Shown piece by piece: positions 26,401 to 34,561 of a DNA stretch of 64,000 bases; position 1 is the first letter of the stretch; each line of letters starts with the position of its first letter. The position numbers were made by a program, and so were the translations under genes. The notes below the pieces were generated by a model. It worked only from the letters and a program-made list of their open reading frames with translations, was not told the DNA's origin and did not search any database. The DNA comes from Mesorhizobium sp. NFR06 (lineage in GTDB: Bacteria > Pseudomonadota > Alphaproteobacteria > Rhizobiales > Rhizobiaceae), in contig NZ_FOVT01000013.1 of the NCBI RefSeq assembly GCF_900115245.1, positions 1-64,000 of the forward strand. Direction: 5' to 3'.

Positions 26401-26803
26401 GCGTGGCATTGGTTTCGGTCAGGTTGGCGCCTGCACTGTCGCCGCTGCCGATCGAGATCACCGGATTATCGTTAACGCCAGTGATGGTAAAGGTAAGCGT
26501 GCTGCTGCTGGTATTTCCGAGTTGATCGTTCGCCGTATAGCCGAATTTCTCGGTTACGACCGCTGCCGCGGCCAAGGCCTCAGCCTTCGCCAAGTCGGCT
26601 TTGTAGCTGTAGCTTCCATCGGCATAGACGGTAAGGGTCCCGTAGAGGCCCTGAATGGTAGTCGTCGAGCCCACCAGCTTGGAGGTGTTGCCAAACTTGA
26701 TCCACTTTAACGCGAAGGTTTCCGTGTCGTTGGCAAGCAAGTTACCAGTGACCGTGGTATCTTCGAGAAGACTCGCGGTGTCCGCCTTGGCTTTTATTGT
26801 CAC
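23450..26803 (-). CDS. Large VCBS/Calx-beta/DNRLRE surface protein, probably 5'-truncated
   Basis: An 1117-residue frame. Order of parts: two VCBS-like repeats (LLANDTETF, ITGVNDNP, ITGTNDAPVAS); three bacterial Ig-like repeats each with GVLANDxDA, DGSFxYxA and GxDSFTYxAFDG; a DNRLRE-type domain (FQDGLNGYAATLDTTL to PKLAVTYL); a Calx-beta domain (ISDAAQTEGPGANITFHLSL to TGTIYDND); and a C-terminal beta-propeller-like region (SGLAYDPVSHKLFIADS, GLGINPSNGHMYISDDD). The Asp/Asn-rich motifs suggest calcium binding and export by type I secretion. The start is a GTG in mid-domain; the in-frame codons before it (TYRLRGFNPEREGK) also look coding before a stop, so the true N-terminus was probably lost next to the IS256 fragment. 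Confidence 0.82.
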   Translation of the reverse strand: MTIKAKADTASLLEDTTVTGNLLANDTETFALKWIKFGNTSKLVGSTTTIQGLYGTLTVYADGSYSYKADLAKAEALAAAAVVTEKFGYTANDQLGNTSSSTLTFTITGVNDNPVISIGSGDSAGANLTETNATLTAAGNFTVTDVDTSDTVSSTVTKAVLTGATGGLVEADVKGLLKLTPATGLAANAGDSHNLGWQFDSGSQAFDFLGQGQVLTIAYTIWVSDGHGGSATQQINVAITGTNDAPVASADAYAAEAGVQLNVSVAQGVLANDHDAEGSALDAVLISGPSHGTLHLLDDGSFDYIAAAGYTGPDSFTYEAFDGAAYSADTAVTLSVTSGNTPPVAANDSYNVTAGTDFSVVRAGGVLANDSDADSNPLEAVLQTGPANGRLTLDSDGSFIYTAVAGFTGTDSFTYKAFDGTAYSNTATVSLVVSSPNAVPVATDDVYSLNAGSTLTKSAANGVLANDSDADNNVLQAVLLIGPSKGTLALNADGSFTYTPIAGFIGTDSFTYRAFDGHDYSAAASAELTVNAIPAPTTVVFQDGLNGYAATLDTTLDQAKPTTSFGSDVAVSVDKADAGVANAKQALLGFDNLFGSGPGQIPVGATITSAILTLQTNNESASAANGAFYRMLVDWTESATWNSMVGGVQANGVEALSVADVTVGQTALGPTTVDVTASLRAWATAGTTAAELNAANQGWLISTGSTDAWRLDSSEGSVHPKLAVTYLIGTSSMPVLGISDAAQTEGPGANITFHLSLDHTASQDILISYSIIDGTATAANDLLGPATGTVTISAGQSSLDLALTLKDDTFTENTESFSLKLNSANGAFIADNTATGTIYDNDPNPFIQASVVAVTDLATAPFRDVDAAGAGIGDPSGLAYDPVSHKLFIADSEHDERPWFSQTNLFSIGPTGAIQGYSVESFTFEPTGLGINPSNGHMYISDDDQLEVFWVDPANPSAKLGSFDTASLGQDDSEDLRFDPTTGHIFELDGHQKLMYELTGDGALVRTINLPSVMHDAEALAYDPTHGIFFVASGLSPNIWEMDHDGNIISTISVLNSPAYTNPITGVAVRPKGLELAPSSDPNDGQQMSLYVADYGVDQVADGRLFEIHLGSDWLLA

Positions 26804-26866
26804 TTTACCCTCGCGTTCGGGATTGAAGCCACGCAGTCGGTAAGTTTAGTCCTTATCCGAGCCGGT

Positions 26867-27625
26867 TTAAAGGCAGCGTGCATCCACCAAAGGAGGTATG
26901 GCAATTGGACTGGGGTTTCCGACCGAGACGATGCGGCCGCCGCGGCGCACCTTGAGATAAGTCGCATCGATCCAAAGATATGGCCAGTCACCTTCGATCG
27001 GCCGTTCGAGGAAGGCCTTCACCTTGCCGTCGATTTCCTCGCACAGCCGCAACACCTGGCTCTTGGAGATGCCGCTCATGCCCATCGCCTTGACCAGGTC
27101 GTCGACCGAGCGGGTCGAGATACCTTGGACGTAGGCCTCCTGGATGACGGCCGTCAGCGCCTTCTCAGCCATGCGGCGCGGCTCCAGGAAGCTGGGGAAG
27201 TAGGAGCCCTTCCTGAGCTTGGGGATGCGCAGCTCGACCGTTCCGGCTCGCGTCTCCCAGTCCCTGTCGCGGTGACCATTGCGCTGGGCGGTCCGCAGCG
27301 CGCTCTTTTCGCCATAGCCGGCGCCCGCCGCGGCACCCACCTCCAACTCCATCAGCCGCTCGGCGGCAAAGCCGATCATCTCGCGCAGGAGATCGGCATC
27401 GGGAGTCTTCTCCACGAGCGCGCGCAGGTTCATCATGTCGTCGGTCATCGGTGCTTCCTTCGAATCAGGTTGGTGTCAGCAACCCGACCCTAACGGAAGA
27501 ACATCGATGACCACCGCTGCGCCCCTCGCTCGCTACGGCGCGCGCTCACGAGCGGCTTCGCCACCGCCGAGCTACACCACCTCGCGGGACACGACCAAGA
27601 ATCCTGGCTTATTGTGAACACCAAA
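26867..27625 (-). mobile_element. IS256-family element, 5' half with truncated transposase
   Basis: The transposase starts at 27448 ([15 protein letters not shown]) and shows family blocks: [101 protein letters not shown], and [18 protein letters not shown] with the first catalytic Asp. It ends after about 185 residues where the joined sequence starts, so two thirds of the DDE domain is missing. The likely element end lies at about 27615-27625 (GTGTTCACAATAAGCC on the reverse strand). It sits directly upstream of the truncated adhesin. Confidence 0.85.
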
Positions 27626-28455
27626 CTACTATTTGATATCTTTGTGCGAAGTTCGGCCGTAGGCCCTTCGAGCGCTTCCACGTCGACGGCGTAGTACGCG
27701 GCATGCGAAACCTGCAATCCACCAATCAGGCGATAATGGCAGAGCAGCGCCAGACCTGGGCGCCTTGTCTTGAGGCGCAGTCGTGGCTGGGCTCAAGCTT
27801 TGACGGACGACAAAACACACCATTAACGGTGCTCGGTAACGGTTGATTCAACCATTGCTAGTATACGGAAGGTGGCGGCTTCGACCGTGGCAGGGGTGTG
27901 CTATAAGTGCCGAAGCCGCCTGCGCGGGCGGGTGGTGCCGCGCTGTCTCAGAATAGGACAGCGCCGTCTACAATTAGTTAAGGCTAAATGACGAGGCGGT
28001 GATCAGCGCCAATCTTGTGTGTGCCAGCGGCGAGCGATGGTCAGATTTGAACGGTTGCCTGTGTGTCTCGGGCGGCCCAGCGAGCACGGGTGTGACTTGG
28101 ATCGCCGCTGGGCCTAACCGGCATGTTGGCGGCACCGGCTGGAACAACAGGTTACTCCTTTTCCGGGAGTTGCTGATTCAGCAAAAAGGGGATGCTCCAG
28201 AAGCGTTAGCCACCCAGTCGACTGCGGCTGAACGACACAAGTGAGCAGTCGTCGTTGTGAGGCTGGGTTCCATTCCCTCGGAACGGTCCCAGTCGAAGAG
28301 CTGGGTGCCGGTGGGCACCTCATGCCGTGCAAGGTCGACGTGCTCCGAATTCAGGGAATTGGCTGCCGCAGCGAGATTGCTTTCGGATCACGGTCTCCTG
28401 GCCGAGCCAGGCAGCCGATAGCGCGACGCGCTGAAAGATCGCGACGCCCTTTAGG
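27626..28455. other. Intergenic stretch with no supportable gene
   Basis: No gene-like reading frame with family resemblance is seen on either strand. A repeat-like palindromic segment (GCGCGACGCGCTGAAAGATCGCGACGCCCTTTA, 28421-28453) related to the 98-bp repeats lies just before the methyltransferase fragment. Confidence 0.45.
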
Positions 28456-28902
28456 ATGGCGACCTACGCCTCCTTCGGAGAAAAGGCCCAGCGCGCGAAG
28501 CGCGATCTCTTGGCGTTCCTGATCTCGGCCAAGAGCGAAGGCAAGAGGATTTGCGGCTATGGCGCGCCCGGCAAGGGCAACACGCTGCTCAACTATTGCG
28601 CCATCGGCACCGACTTCCTCGACTTTACGGTCGACCGAAATCCCTACAAGCACGGCCGCTTCACACCGGGAATGCACATCCCGATTAAGCCGATCGAGGC
28701 GATCGACCACGCGAAGCCGGACTACATCCTGATCCTTCCTTGGAACTTGAACGACGAAATCATCAAGCAGATGCACCACGTCGCCGCCTGGGGCGCGAAG
28801 TTCGTGCTGAGCGGACGGCATAAGAATTTTGATACGATCGAGGAAGCCGTAAGTTGGGTGGGTCAGCACACCTTTCCTGACCCAATCCGCTCTTCCGATT
28901 GA
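28456..28902 (+). pseudogene. C-methyltransferase C-terminal domain fragment
   Basis: A 148-residue frame matching the C-terminal domain (Methyltransf_14 type) of sugar C-methyltransferases: SFGEKAQRAKRDLLAFL, GKRICGYGAPGKGNTLLNYCAIGTDFL, FTVDRNPYKHGRFTPGMHIPI and PDYILILPWNLNDEIIKQM. The N-terminal zinc-binding and SAM-binding domains are missing, and the last 30 residues (SGRHKNFDTIEEAVSW) do not match the family ending. A palindromic repeat lies immediately upstream, at the likely deletion point. Such enzymes methylate NDP-sugars for surface polysaccharides, so this is probably debris from an older polysaccharide locus. Confidence 0.75.
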
Positions 28903-29029
28903 TCGGCGGACCCGGCGGCGGGGCCGTCTAAGGTCTCAGCCTCGCTTGTGGGCGCGGAAGATTCCGCTCCAGCGAGAGGCTCGCATGATCTGATCTGCGC
29001 GGAAATCGCTGGAACGGAAATCCATTGGT

Positions 29030-29773
29030 TCACTTCTCGGCCGGAGTCCCTTCCGTGAAGAGATCGTTGACCTTGTAGGCGACTTCCGTGCGATTGGTCG
29101 CCTTCAGCTTCTTCATGATGTTCCGGATATGCACCTTCACGGTGCTCTCACGCAGGTTCAGTTCGTAGGCGATGATCTTGTTCGCCTTCCCGCGCCGGAG
29201 CGCCTGGGCGACCTCGGTTTGCCTCATCGTGAACAACCTCGACAGGGGTTGCGTGTCGCGGTTGTCCGAGCCGATCAGATGCCGCATGGAAAGAACGCTG
29301 CTTGCCGGCACAAAGATGCCGCCGGCCGCCGCAAGGTTGATCGCCTCGACGCATACATCGATGCCGACCGAGGTCGGAATGTAGCCCCGTGCGCCGCATT
29401 CGAGAGCTGCCAGTATCTGCGCAAGGTCTTCATTGTCGGCCAGGACAACCACGGGAATCGACTTGAACTCAGACGATATGCGCCTGATCTCGTCTGCCGT
29501 GGCGTGATCAGTGACCTTCCGGCCGCCGAGGTTGAAGAGAATGGCGACCAGCGGCGGTGCCGAACTCTTCTTCATGCGCCATTCTTCGATAGAGCCCATG
29601 GCCGCGACCGCCATGCCCAGTTCGTGGTCTACCAGGGCCGATGCTAGACATTCTCGGTCCAAGGCCCGTCCGTCCAGTATGAGAAGGCATTCCTTATCAG
29701 GAGCCGTTCCGTTGCTCGGAACTCTTGGCTGACTTGAAGACGCGTAATTAAGCAGTCCTGCTGAAGAACTCAT
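29030..29773 (-). CDS. LuxR-type response regulator-like transcription factor
   Basis: A 247-residue protein. The N-terminal region (about 30-150) has a receiver-like fold (ECLLILDGRALDRECLASAL, PPLVAILFNLGG, SIPVVVLADNED, ALECGARGYIPTSVG), but the usual Asp phosphorylation site is replaced in a FNLGG context. The C-terminal LuxR DNA-binding helix-turn-helix reads FTMRQTEVAQALRRGKANKIIAYELNLRESTVKVHIRNIMKKLKATNRTEVAYKV. I chose ATG 29773 because GGGGTGGG precedes it; an ATG at 29797 is less likely. It lies downstream of, and in the same direction as, the Crp/Fnr-type gene. Close relatives regulate exopolysaccharide and motility in rhizobia; the target here is unknown. Confidence 0.85.
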   Translation of the reverse strand: MSSSAGLLNYASSSQPRVPSNGTAPDKECLLILDGRALDRECLASALVDHELGMAVAAMGSIEEWRMKKSSAPPLVAILFNLGGRKVTDHATADEIRRISSEFKSIPVVVLADNEDLAQILAALECGARGYIPTSVGIDVCVEAINLAAAGGIFVPASSVLSMRHLIGSDNRDTQPLSRLFTMRQTEVAQALRRGKANKIIAYELNLRESTVKVHIRNIMKKLKATNRTEVAYKVNDLFTEGTPAEK

Positions 29774-29903
29774 ATTACCCACCCCTTTTGCACACAAGCC
29801 GCGTTCCGGCGGCCGCCATCCCTCTTATTTCTGGAAAAATCCCGCGCCGTCTTAGGCTGGATCGTTCATTCCCAAAGCGGTCCTGCCTACCCCGACAAGG
29901 ATC

Positions 29904-29945
29904 CGCTAACCCCAGTCTAAGGCTCAATTATTAGGGGTCGCTAAC
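29904..29945. promoter_or_regulatory. Repeated CGCTAAC motif upstream of the LuxR-type gene
   Basis: CGCTAAC occurs at 29904-29910 and 29939-29945, 35 bp apart, flanking CTAAGG...TTAGGGG. Direct repeats in a 296-bp promoter region suggest regulator binding, but no known box is matched. Confidence 0.3.
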
Positions 29946-30069
29946 TTAGGTTAATTTTTGGTAAATTTGCAGAAGTGATAGCGGCCGGCAACGCTCAGCA
30001 CTGGTTCGCGGAGACGCCCAGTATTTGTCGCATGAAGCCCGGAAGCGATCACGGTCCGGAACGACCAAT

Positions 30070-30774
30070 CTAGCTGAGATATTCCTTTTCGAACCCCGCC
30101 AGTTTGATAAGGCTCTTGCGGTTGAGCATCTCCACATGGCCGGTCTTGAACGAGACGAGTTCGGCCCTGCGGAGCTCGCGCAATGTCCGGTTCACGTGAA
30201 TGGGAGTCATGCCAAGAATGTCTGCCAGCTCATTCTGGGTTAGTGGACAATCATATCCCCCCTCGGCCGAAAGGCCGACTTTGGTGAGTCTTTCCTCCAG
30301 CTCTAGCAGGAAATGAGCGGTCCGTCTCATGGCATTGCGCCGCCCGACGTTCACAAGATGCTCGGCAACAATGGCGTTTGTCCGCGCCAGGGAGCGGGCG
30401 ATCTTGCTGCCGAAACTTCCTTCCGACAAGATGAGATCAGTCAGCGCCTTCCTTGGTATTGGGTGGACAGCAGCGTCGGTTATAGCGGCTAGCGAGGCGA
30501 AGCGAGGTCCGGGCACGGAACGGAAGCCGACAATGTCGCCTTGAAGAGGCGTGTCGATGATCTGACGATCTCCGTCCGGCAGTCCGCGATAAAGCAAGGT
30601 CCAGCCCGACTTTATAATGAATATTGTGTCTTCTTCGTCATCCTGACGGCATAAAATCGAATGGGGTTTGTAGGGTCTTGCGGCAATCCCGAGGATATCG
30701 TTGTTGCCCCATTCGGTCTGTGATGGCGTCCCCCCAGGGGGACGCGGCGCTGGGTACTGCGACAGCGTTTGCAT
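30070..30774 (-). CDS. Crp/Fnr-family transcription regulator
   Basis: A 234-residue protein. The N-terminal cyclic-nucleotide-binding fold reads PHSILCRQDDEEDTIFIIKSGWTLLYRGLPDGDRQIIDTPLQGDIVGF; it lacks the FNR-type cysteine cluster and the full phosphate-binding RSA motif, so it is unlikely to bind iron-sulfur. The dimer helix is IARSLARTNAIVAEHLVNVGRRNAMRRTAHFLLELEERL. The C-terminal helix-turn-helix is LTQNELADILGMTPIHVNRTLRELRRAELVSF. Two perfect palindromes lie at its 5' end (30726-30745 within the first codons and 30823-30840 upstream), possible autoregulatory sites. The LuxR-type gene follows 296 bp downstream. Confidence 0.9.
   Translation of the reverse strand: MQTLSQYPAPRPPGGTPSQTEWGNNDILGIAARPYKPHSILCRQDDEEDTIFIIKSGWTLLYRGLPDGDRQIIDTPLQGDIVGFRSVPGPRFASLAAITDAAVHPIPRKALTDLILSEGSFGSKIARSLARTNAIVAEHLVNVGRRNAMRRTAHFLLELEERLTKVGLSAEGGYDCPLTQNELADILGMTPIHVNRTLRELRRAELVSFKTGHVEMLNRKSLIKLAGFEKEYLS
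30726..30745. promoter_or_regulatory. Perfect 9-bp-arm palindrome in the first codons of the Crp/Fnr gene
   Basis: GCGTCCCCC CA GGGGGACGC. It would form a very stable RNA hairpin over codons about 10-17 of the regulator mRNA, and could also be a DNA site. Confidence 0.45.
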
Positions 30775-30822
30775 GGAGGCCGCCCAAGTTTCTCCAGATC
30801 CAACACAGCCTACAATAGTTAG

Positions 30823-30840
30823 CTGGCTTTTGAAAGCCAG
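30823..30840. promoter_or_regulatory. Perfect palindrome upstream of the Crp/Fnr gene
   Basis: CTGGCTTT TG AAAGCCAG, 49-66 bases before the start codon on the reverse strand. The size and place fit a dimeric regulator operator. Confidence 0.45.
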
Positions 30841-31146
30841 ATGTGAGCGGCTTCACAGAGAGTCCATTATGATTGAAATCAGATAGAAGGTTTGTCTTCA
30901 ATGCTGCAACGAGTCGAAGTTCCGTTTCAGGCCCTCAAGAAATTTGAACGCCGACGTCCTCCCCGAAGATCGCGTGGGCTGTTCAGGCTAGGCGGTATTT
31001 ATCTCCGCACTTTCGCGTGCAAGCGGTTCTCGGCCGTTTGTTGAAGGTTGCTACCGGATTTGTCCGCAAGGCCTGAGAATGCGAGACACACAGGCATGGG
31101 TTCATTTCATCCGCTGCCTTTGCGCGCGCATGATGACGTTCGGCCT
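30841..31146. other. Intergenic stretch with no supportable gene
   Basis: I see no coding region. A long reverse-strand frame that crosses it (30983-31525) has protein-like residues only in its first fifty codons and overlaps a better-supported small gene in another frame. Confidence 0.4.
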
Positions 31147-31371
31147 TCAGGCGTTCCCCCGGGGGGCGGCCCTGCTCAGCCACTGAGGATCGACTTCCGT
31201 ATCTTCGGGGTCGTTTTCGGCTTCGAACGCATCGATCAGCGTTTTTGCGGCTCTGCTCGCGATGTGTGACTCCGAGTACTTGGCTTGAACGGCTCGGGCC
31301 CGGTCGTAAACTTCCTTGAGCTGTCTTATCTCCTTGTGCCCCAGCGTTCCACGCGTAGCATGCTTGGTCAT
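31147..31371 (-). CDS. Small hypothetical hydrophilic protein
   Basis: A 74-residue frame starting MTKHATRGTLGHKEIRQLKEVYDRARAV, continuing QAKYSESHIASRAAKTLIDAFEAEN and ending in an acidic part (DPEDTEVDP). It is preceded by CAAGGAGGAGCGAT, one of the best ribosome-binding sites in the window, eight bases before the ATG, and its composition (helical, charged) is protein-like. No family is recognised. Confidence 0.6.
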   Translation of the reverse strand: MTKHATRGTLGHKEIRQLKEVYDRARAVQAKYSESHIASRAAKTLIDAFEAENDPEDTEVDPQWLSRAAPRGNA

Positions 31372-31911
31372 ATCGCTCCTCCTTGAGCTGGAACGCCAAC
31401 CAATCCGCCGCCTGGGCCAGAATTACGAATGCGCGATTGTAACCGCCCTCGATTAGTTCAGCCACGCACAGGTGGGGACCTATCTCGGGGATCGCCGCAC
31501 CTGCGCAAGCGATGAGGCAGATCACTTGGGCCGCAGCCTTCCTTGACGGGCAAAACCAACGGGTTCGGTTTTTCGGTCAGTTGCTCCCGGCTTTTGCAAG
31601 CACATTCAGCACTGGCATCCAGACGGGCCGACCCGAGTCAGGAATCGAGCTTACATCGAACTGAGGCCGTCAGTACATCCGTCCTCATTAAGCTCTATTG
31701 GGTACCGCGGGGGCGATCCTCCACAAAGTCCTTCGGAAGGGGCTTGCCGTCATCCTACCGCTGCCGGAGGCTCGGCTACTTCCTTTGGATCGCTTGTCCG
31801 GAACGCCCGTCTGCCGAAGTATACAATCTGAGACATCACCTCTGGCTGAGAGAACCGCCTCTGGAGGCTTTGCGGCGTCGAGTTAACGACTTGTGCGAGA
31901 AAGGCCGCGCC
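31372..31911. other. Stretch with only fragments of reading frames
   Basis: On the reverse strand at 31370-31525 a short frame (IPEIGPHLCVAELIEGGYNRAFVILAQAADWLAF) looks protein-like, but it has no clear ribosome site and runs into the gene at 31147 out of frame. The remaining ~380 bp shows nothing recognisable. Confidence 0.35.
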
Positions 31912-32407
31912 ATGCAGTTCTCAATCCCGGGGTTGGCAGTAGGCGCCGCTGTCTTGATTGGCGCTCATTTTTGCCGCGGCCTGTTGATATCGGCCTGCTG
32001 GCATCGCTGGCCTTTGGCTCGACGTCCTTCATGACCCTTACATCGCTCGGCGGATCCACTCCTCTCATCTACACCTTTTTCGCAGGGCTGCTTGTGACAG
32101 CTGTGACTGCCGAGTGCCGCTTCTGGGTCGAGCTAGGCAGCACGTTCGGAAGCATCCGCTTGATTTGGATCCTCGCCGCCCTCATCGTGTACGCCGTTAT
32201 TGGGTCATGGCTACTCCCTAGATTCTTCGCGGGACAGACCGTCGTTTTCGTGCAGGCGAAGACGCGGGGTGCAGTCGTCGAAGCCTCTCTTCAGCCGGTC
32301 TCCGCAAACATATCGCAGACCGGCTATCTCGTTCTTGGCGGGCTGACTGCGATAGCGCTTGGCGTACTCCTTCTGCACTCCGACAGGATCGATCAGCTAC
32401 GTCGCGG
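31912..32407 (+). pseudogene. Polysaccharide polymerase (Wzy-like) N-terminal remnant
   Basis: From the ATG at 31912: MQFSIPGLAVGAAVLIGALIFAAA, then after a small indel (GCC G CGG CCT) PVDIGLLASLAFGSTSFMTLTSLGGSTPLIYTFFAGLL, IRLIWILAALIVYAVIGSWLLP and ISQTGYLVLGGLTAIALGVLLL. These are the first four or five membrane segments of an O-antigen polymerase/ExoQ-like protein. The frame then joins, at about 32407, the C-terminal part of an HlyD-type adaptor, so the rest of this gene and the first part of the next were deleted together. Confidence 0.7.
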
Positions 32408-32638
32408 ATTCTTCCGGCCGTGCTGCCGGCGGATGCCGAGCTGTTCTATCGAACCCAGATCCATCGATAACGTCGCCCTGCATGGCGTGCCCGCCGGCTT
32501 CGCTGTAAGCCCAGGCATGCCGGTCACTGCGGATGTAAAGGTAGGTCGCCGGACGCTCCTCAAATACATCCTCGGTGCGATGCTGCCGATAGGTCGAAGC
32601 AATGCGAGAGCCGTAAGATGGCGATCCTGGATCGGCTG
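32408..32638 (+). pseudogene. HlyD-type secretion adaptor, C-terminal remnant
   Basis: Readable parts are VLPADAELFYRTQI, then in the next frame IDNVALHGVPAGFAVSPGMPVTADVKVGRRTLLKYILGAMLPI. This is the C-terminus of type I secretion membrane-fusion proteins (pattern PGMPVTADIKVGKRT), with the expected ending EAMREP-stop present one frame away at about 32600-32620. It is truncated on the 5' side and frameshifted twice. Its original partner may have been the exporter of the RTX or Calx-beta proteins at 22219-26803. Confidence 0.75.
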
Positions 32639-33265
32639 ACAGGGTTGCACCCTGCGGCGCTCCGCCGAGCGGTTCGGCTTGCGGAAAGTGGAAAGCCCGC
32701 AGAGGCCTTCCCCCTTATGGCGATCGCCGCTCGTGCAGGCATCCCCGAAGCCGAATACCGCGTCGCCCGTTCTTACCTTGAAGGTTCCGGCGTGCCGCCA
32801 AGCCGGTCGGAGGGCGCGCGATGGCTGCGTCGGGCCGCCGATCACGGAAGCGCAGATGCTCAGGCCCTTCTCGCCGCGCTTTTCGTGGCCGGTCTGGCCG
32901 TGAACGAAGACGACGCGCAAGGTAAGAGCTCGCAGCGGCTGTTCGAAAAGGACTCCTCGCAGGCGCCCGACTTTGCGATGGCTCTCCACTTCGCTGGAAA
33001 AGCGGCCGAAGCTGGGTCGGCGGCCGGGCAGGCCGTTCTCGGCTACATCCCGAGCAAAGATGACCCAGATGCCGCGCACGGCTGGTACGAGAAATCCGCG
33101 GCGGCGGGCTGCCCGGAAGGATGCCTGGGCCTTGCCCTCTCGCTCGCCGGGCGCAAGCAGCCCGAGGATCGGGGAAGGATCGCCGCCGAGGTCCGACGCG
33201 CTGCGGATGCGGGTCTGCCGACGGCAATCTATCTTCTGGCGGCTCTTACCGAACATGGAACGGGA
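32618..33265 (+). pseudogene. Sel1-repeat protein, 3'-truncated
   Basis: From the ATG at 32618 (MAILDRLTGLHPAALRRAVRLAESG), at least four Sel1-like repeats follow: AEYRVARSYLEGSGVPPSRSEGARWLRRAADHGSADAQALLA, then FAMALHFAGKAAEAGSAAGQAVLGY, HGWYEKSAAAGCPEGCLGLALSLA. In rhizobia such SLR genes follow the hlyD-like gene of polysaccharide and secretion loci. Homology ends at about 33265 (LTEHGTG); by chance the frame stays open and runs into the flavoprotein gene at 33464, which makes an artefactual 579-residue fusion. Confidence 0.75.
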
Positions 33266-33463
33266 AATTGCTGTCAAATATTGATCAACGTCATGCAAAT
33301 TCCGACATTAATGCCGTCGTCCGGTCGGTCAGCACAGGCATGGGCGACTGTCTCAGCGATGCGGGAGCCCTGCTCGCTGCCCATCTTGAGCTCGTATCGC
33401 TGGACGATATTTCGCGCCACGCCCAACCCAAACCCCTTCATCCGCAACACGGAGCCCATCACC

Positions 33464-34357
33464 ATGGATGACGTCATCATCATCGGCGGCAGCTTTGCCG
33501 GCCTCGCCGCCGCCCTGCAGCTCGGCCGTGCCCGCCGCAAGGTCACCGTTCTCGATACCGGCCTGCCGCGCAATCGCTTCGCCGGCCACTCGCATGGTCT
33601 GCTCGGCCACGATCACAAGCCACCGCTGGACATCCTGGCCGAGGCGCGGCAGCAACTGGCGCGTTATCCCACGATCAGGCTGCTCAATGCCCGGGCCGAC
33701 AGCATCTCCGGCACCATCGACGATTTCTCCGTCCTCACCGGCGATGGCGAAAGCCTTGGGGCGCGCCGCCTGATCCTGAGTTATGGCGTTGCCGACCAGA
33801 TGCCTGATGTTCCGGGCTTTGCCGAAAGCTGGGGCACATCCATCGTGCCCTGCCCCTATTGCGATGGCTTTGAAGTCGCCGACCAGCATTGGGGCCTCGT
33901 CTGGTCGGGCCCGCCGTCGCACAATTATGTCAGGCTGTACCACGACTGGACCGAAACGTTGACGGTCTTCGCCGATGGTCACGACATTCCACGCGACATC
34001 CGGGCCGATCTGGCGCGCCGCAACATACCTGTCGTCGATGGCCGGATCGCCGAAATCGCCCATCACCGGGGTCAAATCACCACCGTTAATCTCGAGAGCG
34101 GCCGCAATGCCGCGGTCGATATCCTGTTCGCGCATCCGCGCAACAAGCCGTCCGCAAGCCTGCATGAATCACTGCGCCTCGCCACGGTCAATACGCCCCT
34201 CGGCATCGCCCTCAAGGTAGACGAGCGTCGCGAAACCGGCACGCCCGGCATCTATGCTGCCGGCGATCTTGCAAACCCAGCCATGGCCTCGGTCACCACG
34301 GCAATATCGCAGGGCGCGACGGCGGGTATCTCCGCGCAGCAGTCGATGCTGGTTTGA
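33464..34357 (+). CDS. Thioredoxin-reductase-like FAD/NAD(P)-binding oxidoreductase
   Basis: A 297-residue flavoprotein. It opens MDDVIIIGGSFAGLAAALQLGRARRKVTVLD (FAD-binding GxGxxG variant), has GHSHGLLGHDHKPP near the FAD site, a redox-like PCPYCDGFEV (CPYC pair as in thioredoxin reductases) and GIYAAGDLANPAMASVTTAISQGATAG at the C-terminal FAD motif. The NADPH-binding part (QHWGLVWSGPPSHN) lacks the usual GGGDSA/E loop, so its electron donor may differ or activity may be special. I placed the start at ATG 33464 and not at the in-frame upstream codons, which belong to the Sel1 remnant. The TetR gene follows 204 bp downstream in the same direction. Confidence 0.85.
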   Translation: MDDVIIIGGSFAGLAAALQLGRARRKVTVLDTGLPRNRFAGHSHGLLGHDHKPPLDILAEARQQLARYPTIRLLNARADSISGTIDDFSVLTGDGESLGARRLILSYGVADQMPDVPGFAESWGTSIVPCPYCDGFEVADQHWGLVWSGPPSHNYVRLYHDWTETLTVFADGHDIPRDIRADLARRNIPVVDGRIAEIAHHRGQITTVNLESGRNAAVDILFAHPRNKPSASLHESLRLATVNTPLGIALKVDERRETGTPGIYAAGDLANPAMASVTTAISQGATAGISAQQSMLV

Positions 34358-34523
34358 GAGCACAGATTCCCTTCTCCGGTTGCCGCGGGCTATCATATTC
34401 TGAAGGTTGCGGGCCGGTGCCACGGAACGCGGGCCCCCTCTCCCCTGACGTTCCTGATTGGGCGTCGTGGCGAAAGATGCGGGGCTTCAGCATCCCTTGA
34501 CCAAACTCATGCCATCCCATATA

Positions 34524-34545
34524 ATTGAGTATCTACTCGCTCAAT
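34524..34545. promoter_or_regulatory. Candidate TetR operator, TGAG-N10-CTCA, copy 1
   Basis: ATTGAG (34524-34529), ten bases, then CTCAAT (34540-34545). It lies 17 bp before the TetR start codon and has the same half-sites and spacing as the site at 35146-35165. Confidence 0.65.
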
Positions 34546-34561
34546 ATTGTTGGACGGAAAT

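Noticed and set aside
30983-31525. A 180-codon reverse frame with a protein-like first part
   Set aside because: Only the first fifty codons look like protein. The rest overlaps, out of frame, a small gene with a far better ribosome-binding site.
32618-34357. A 579-residue Sel1-repeat/oxidoreductase fusion protein
   Set aside because: Sel1 homology stops at about 33265, the linker is random-looking, and the flavoprotein has its own ATG with a normal N-terminus at 33464.
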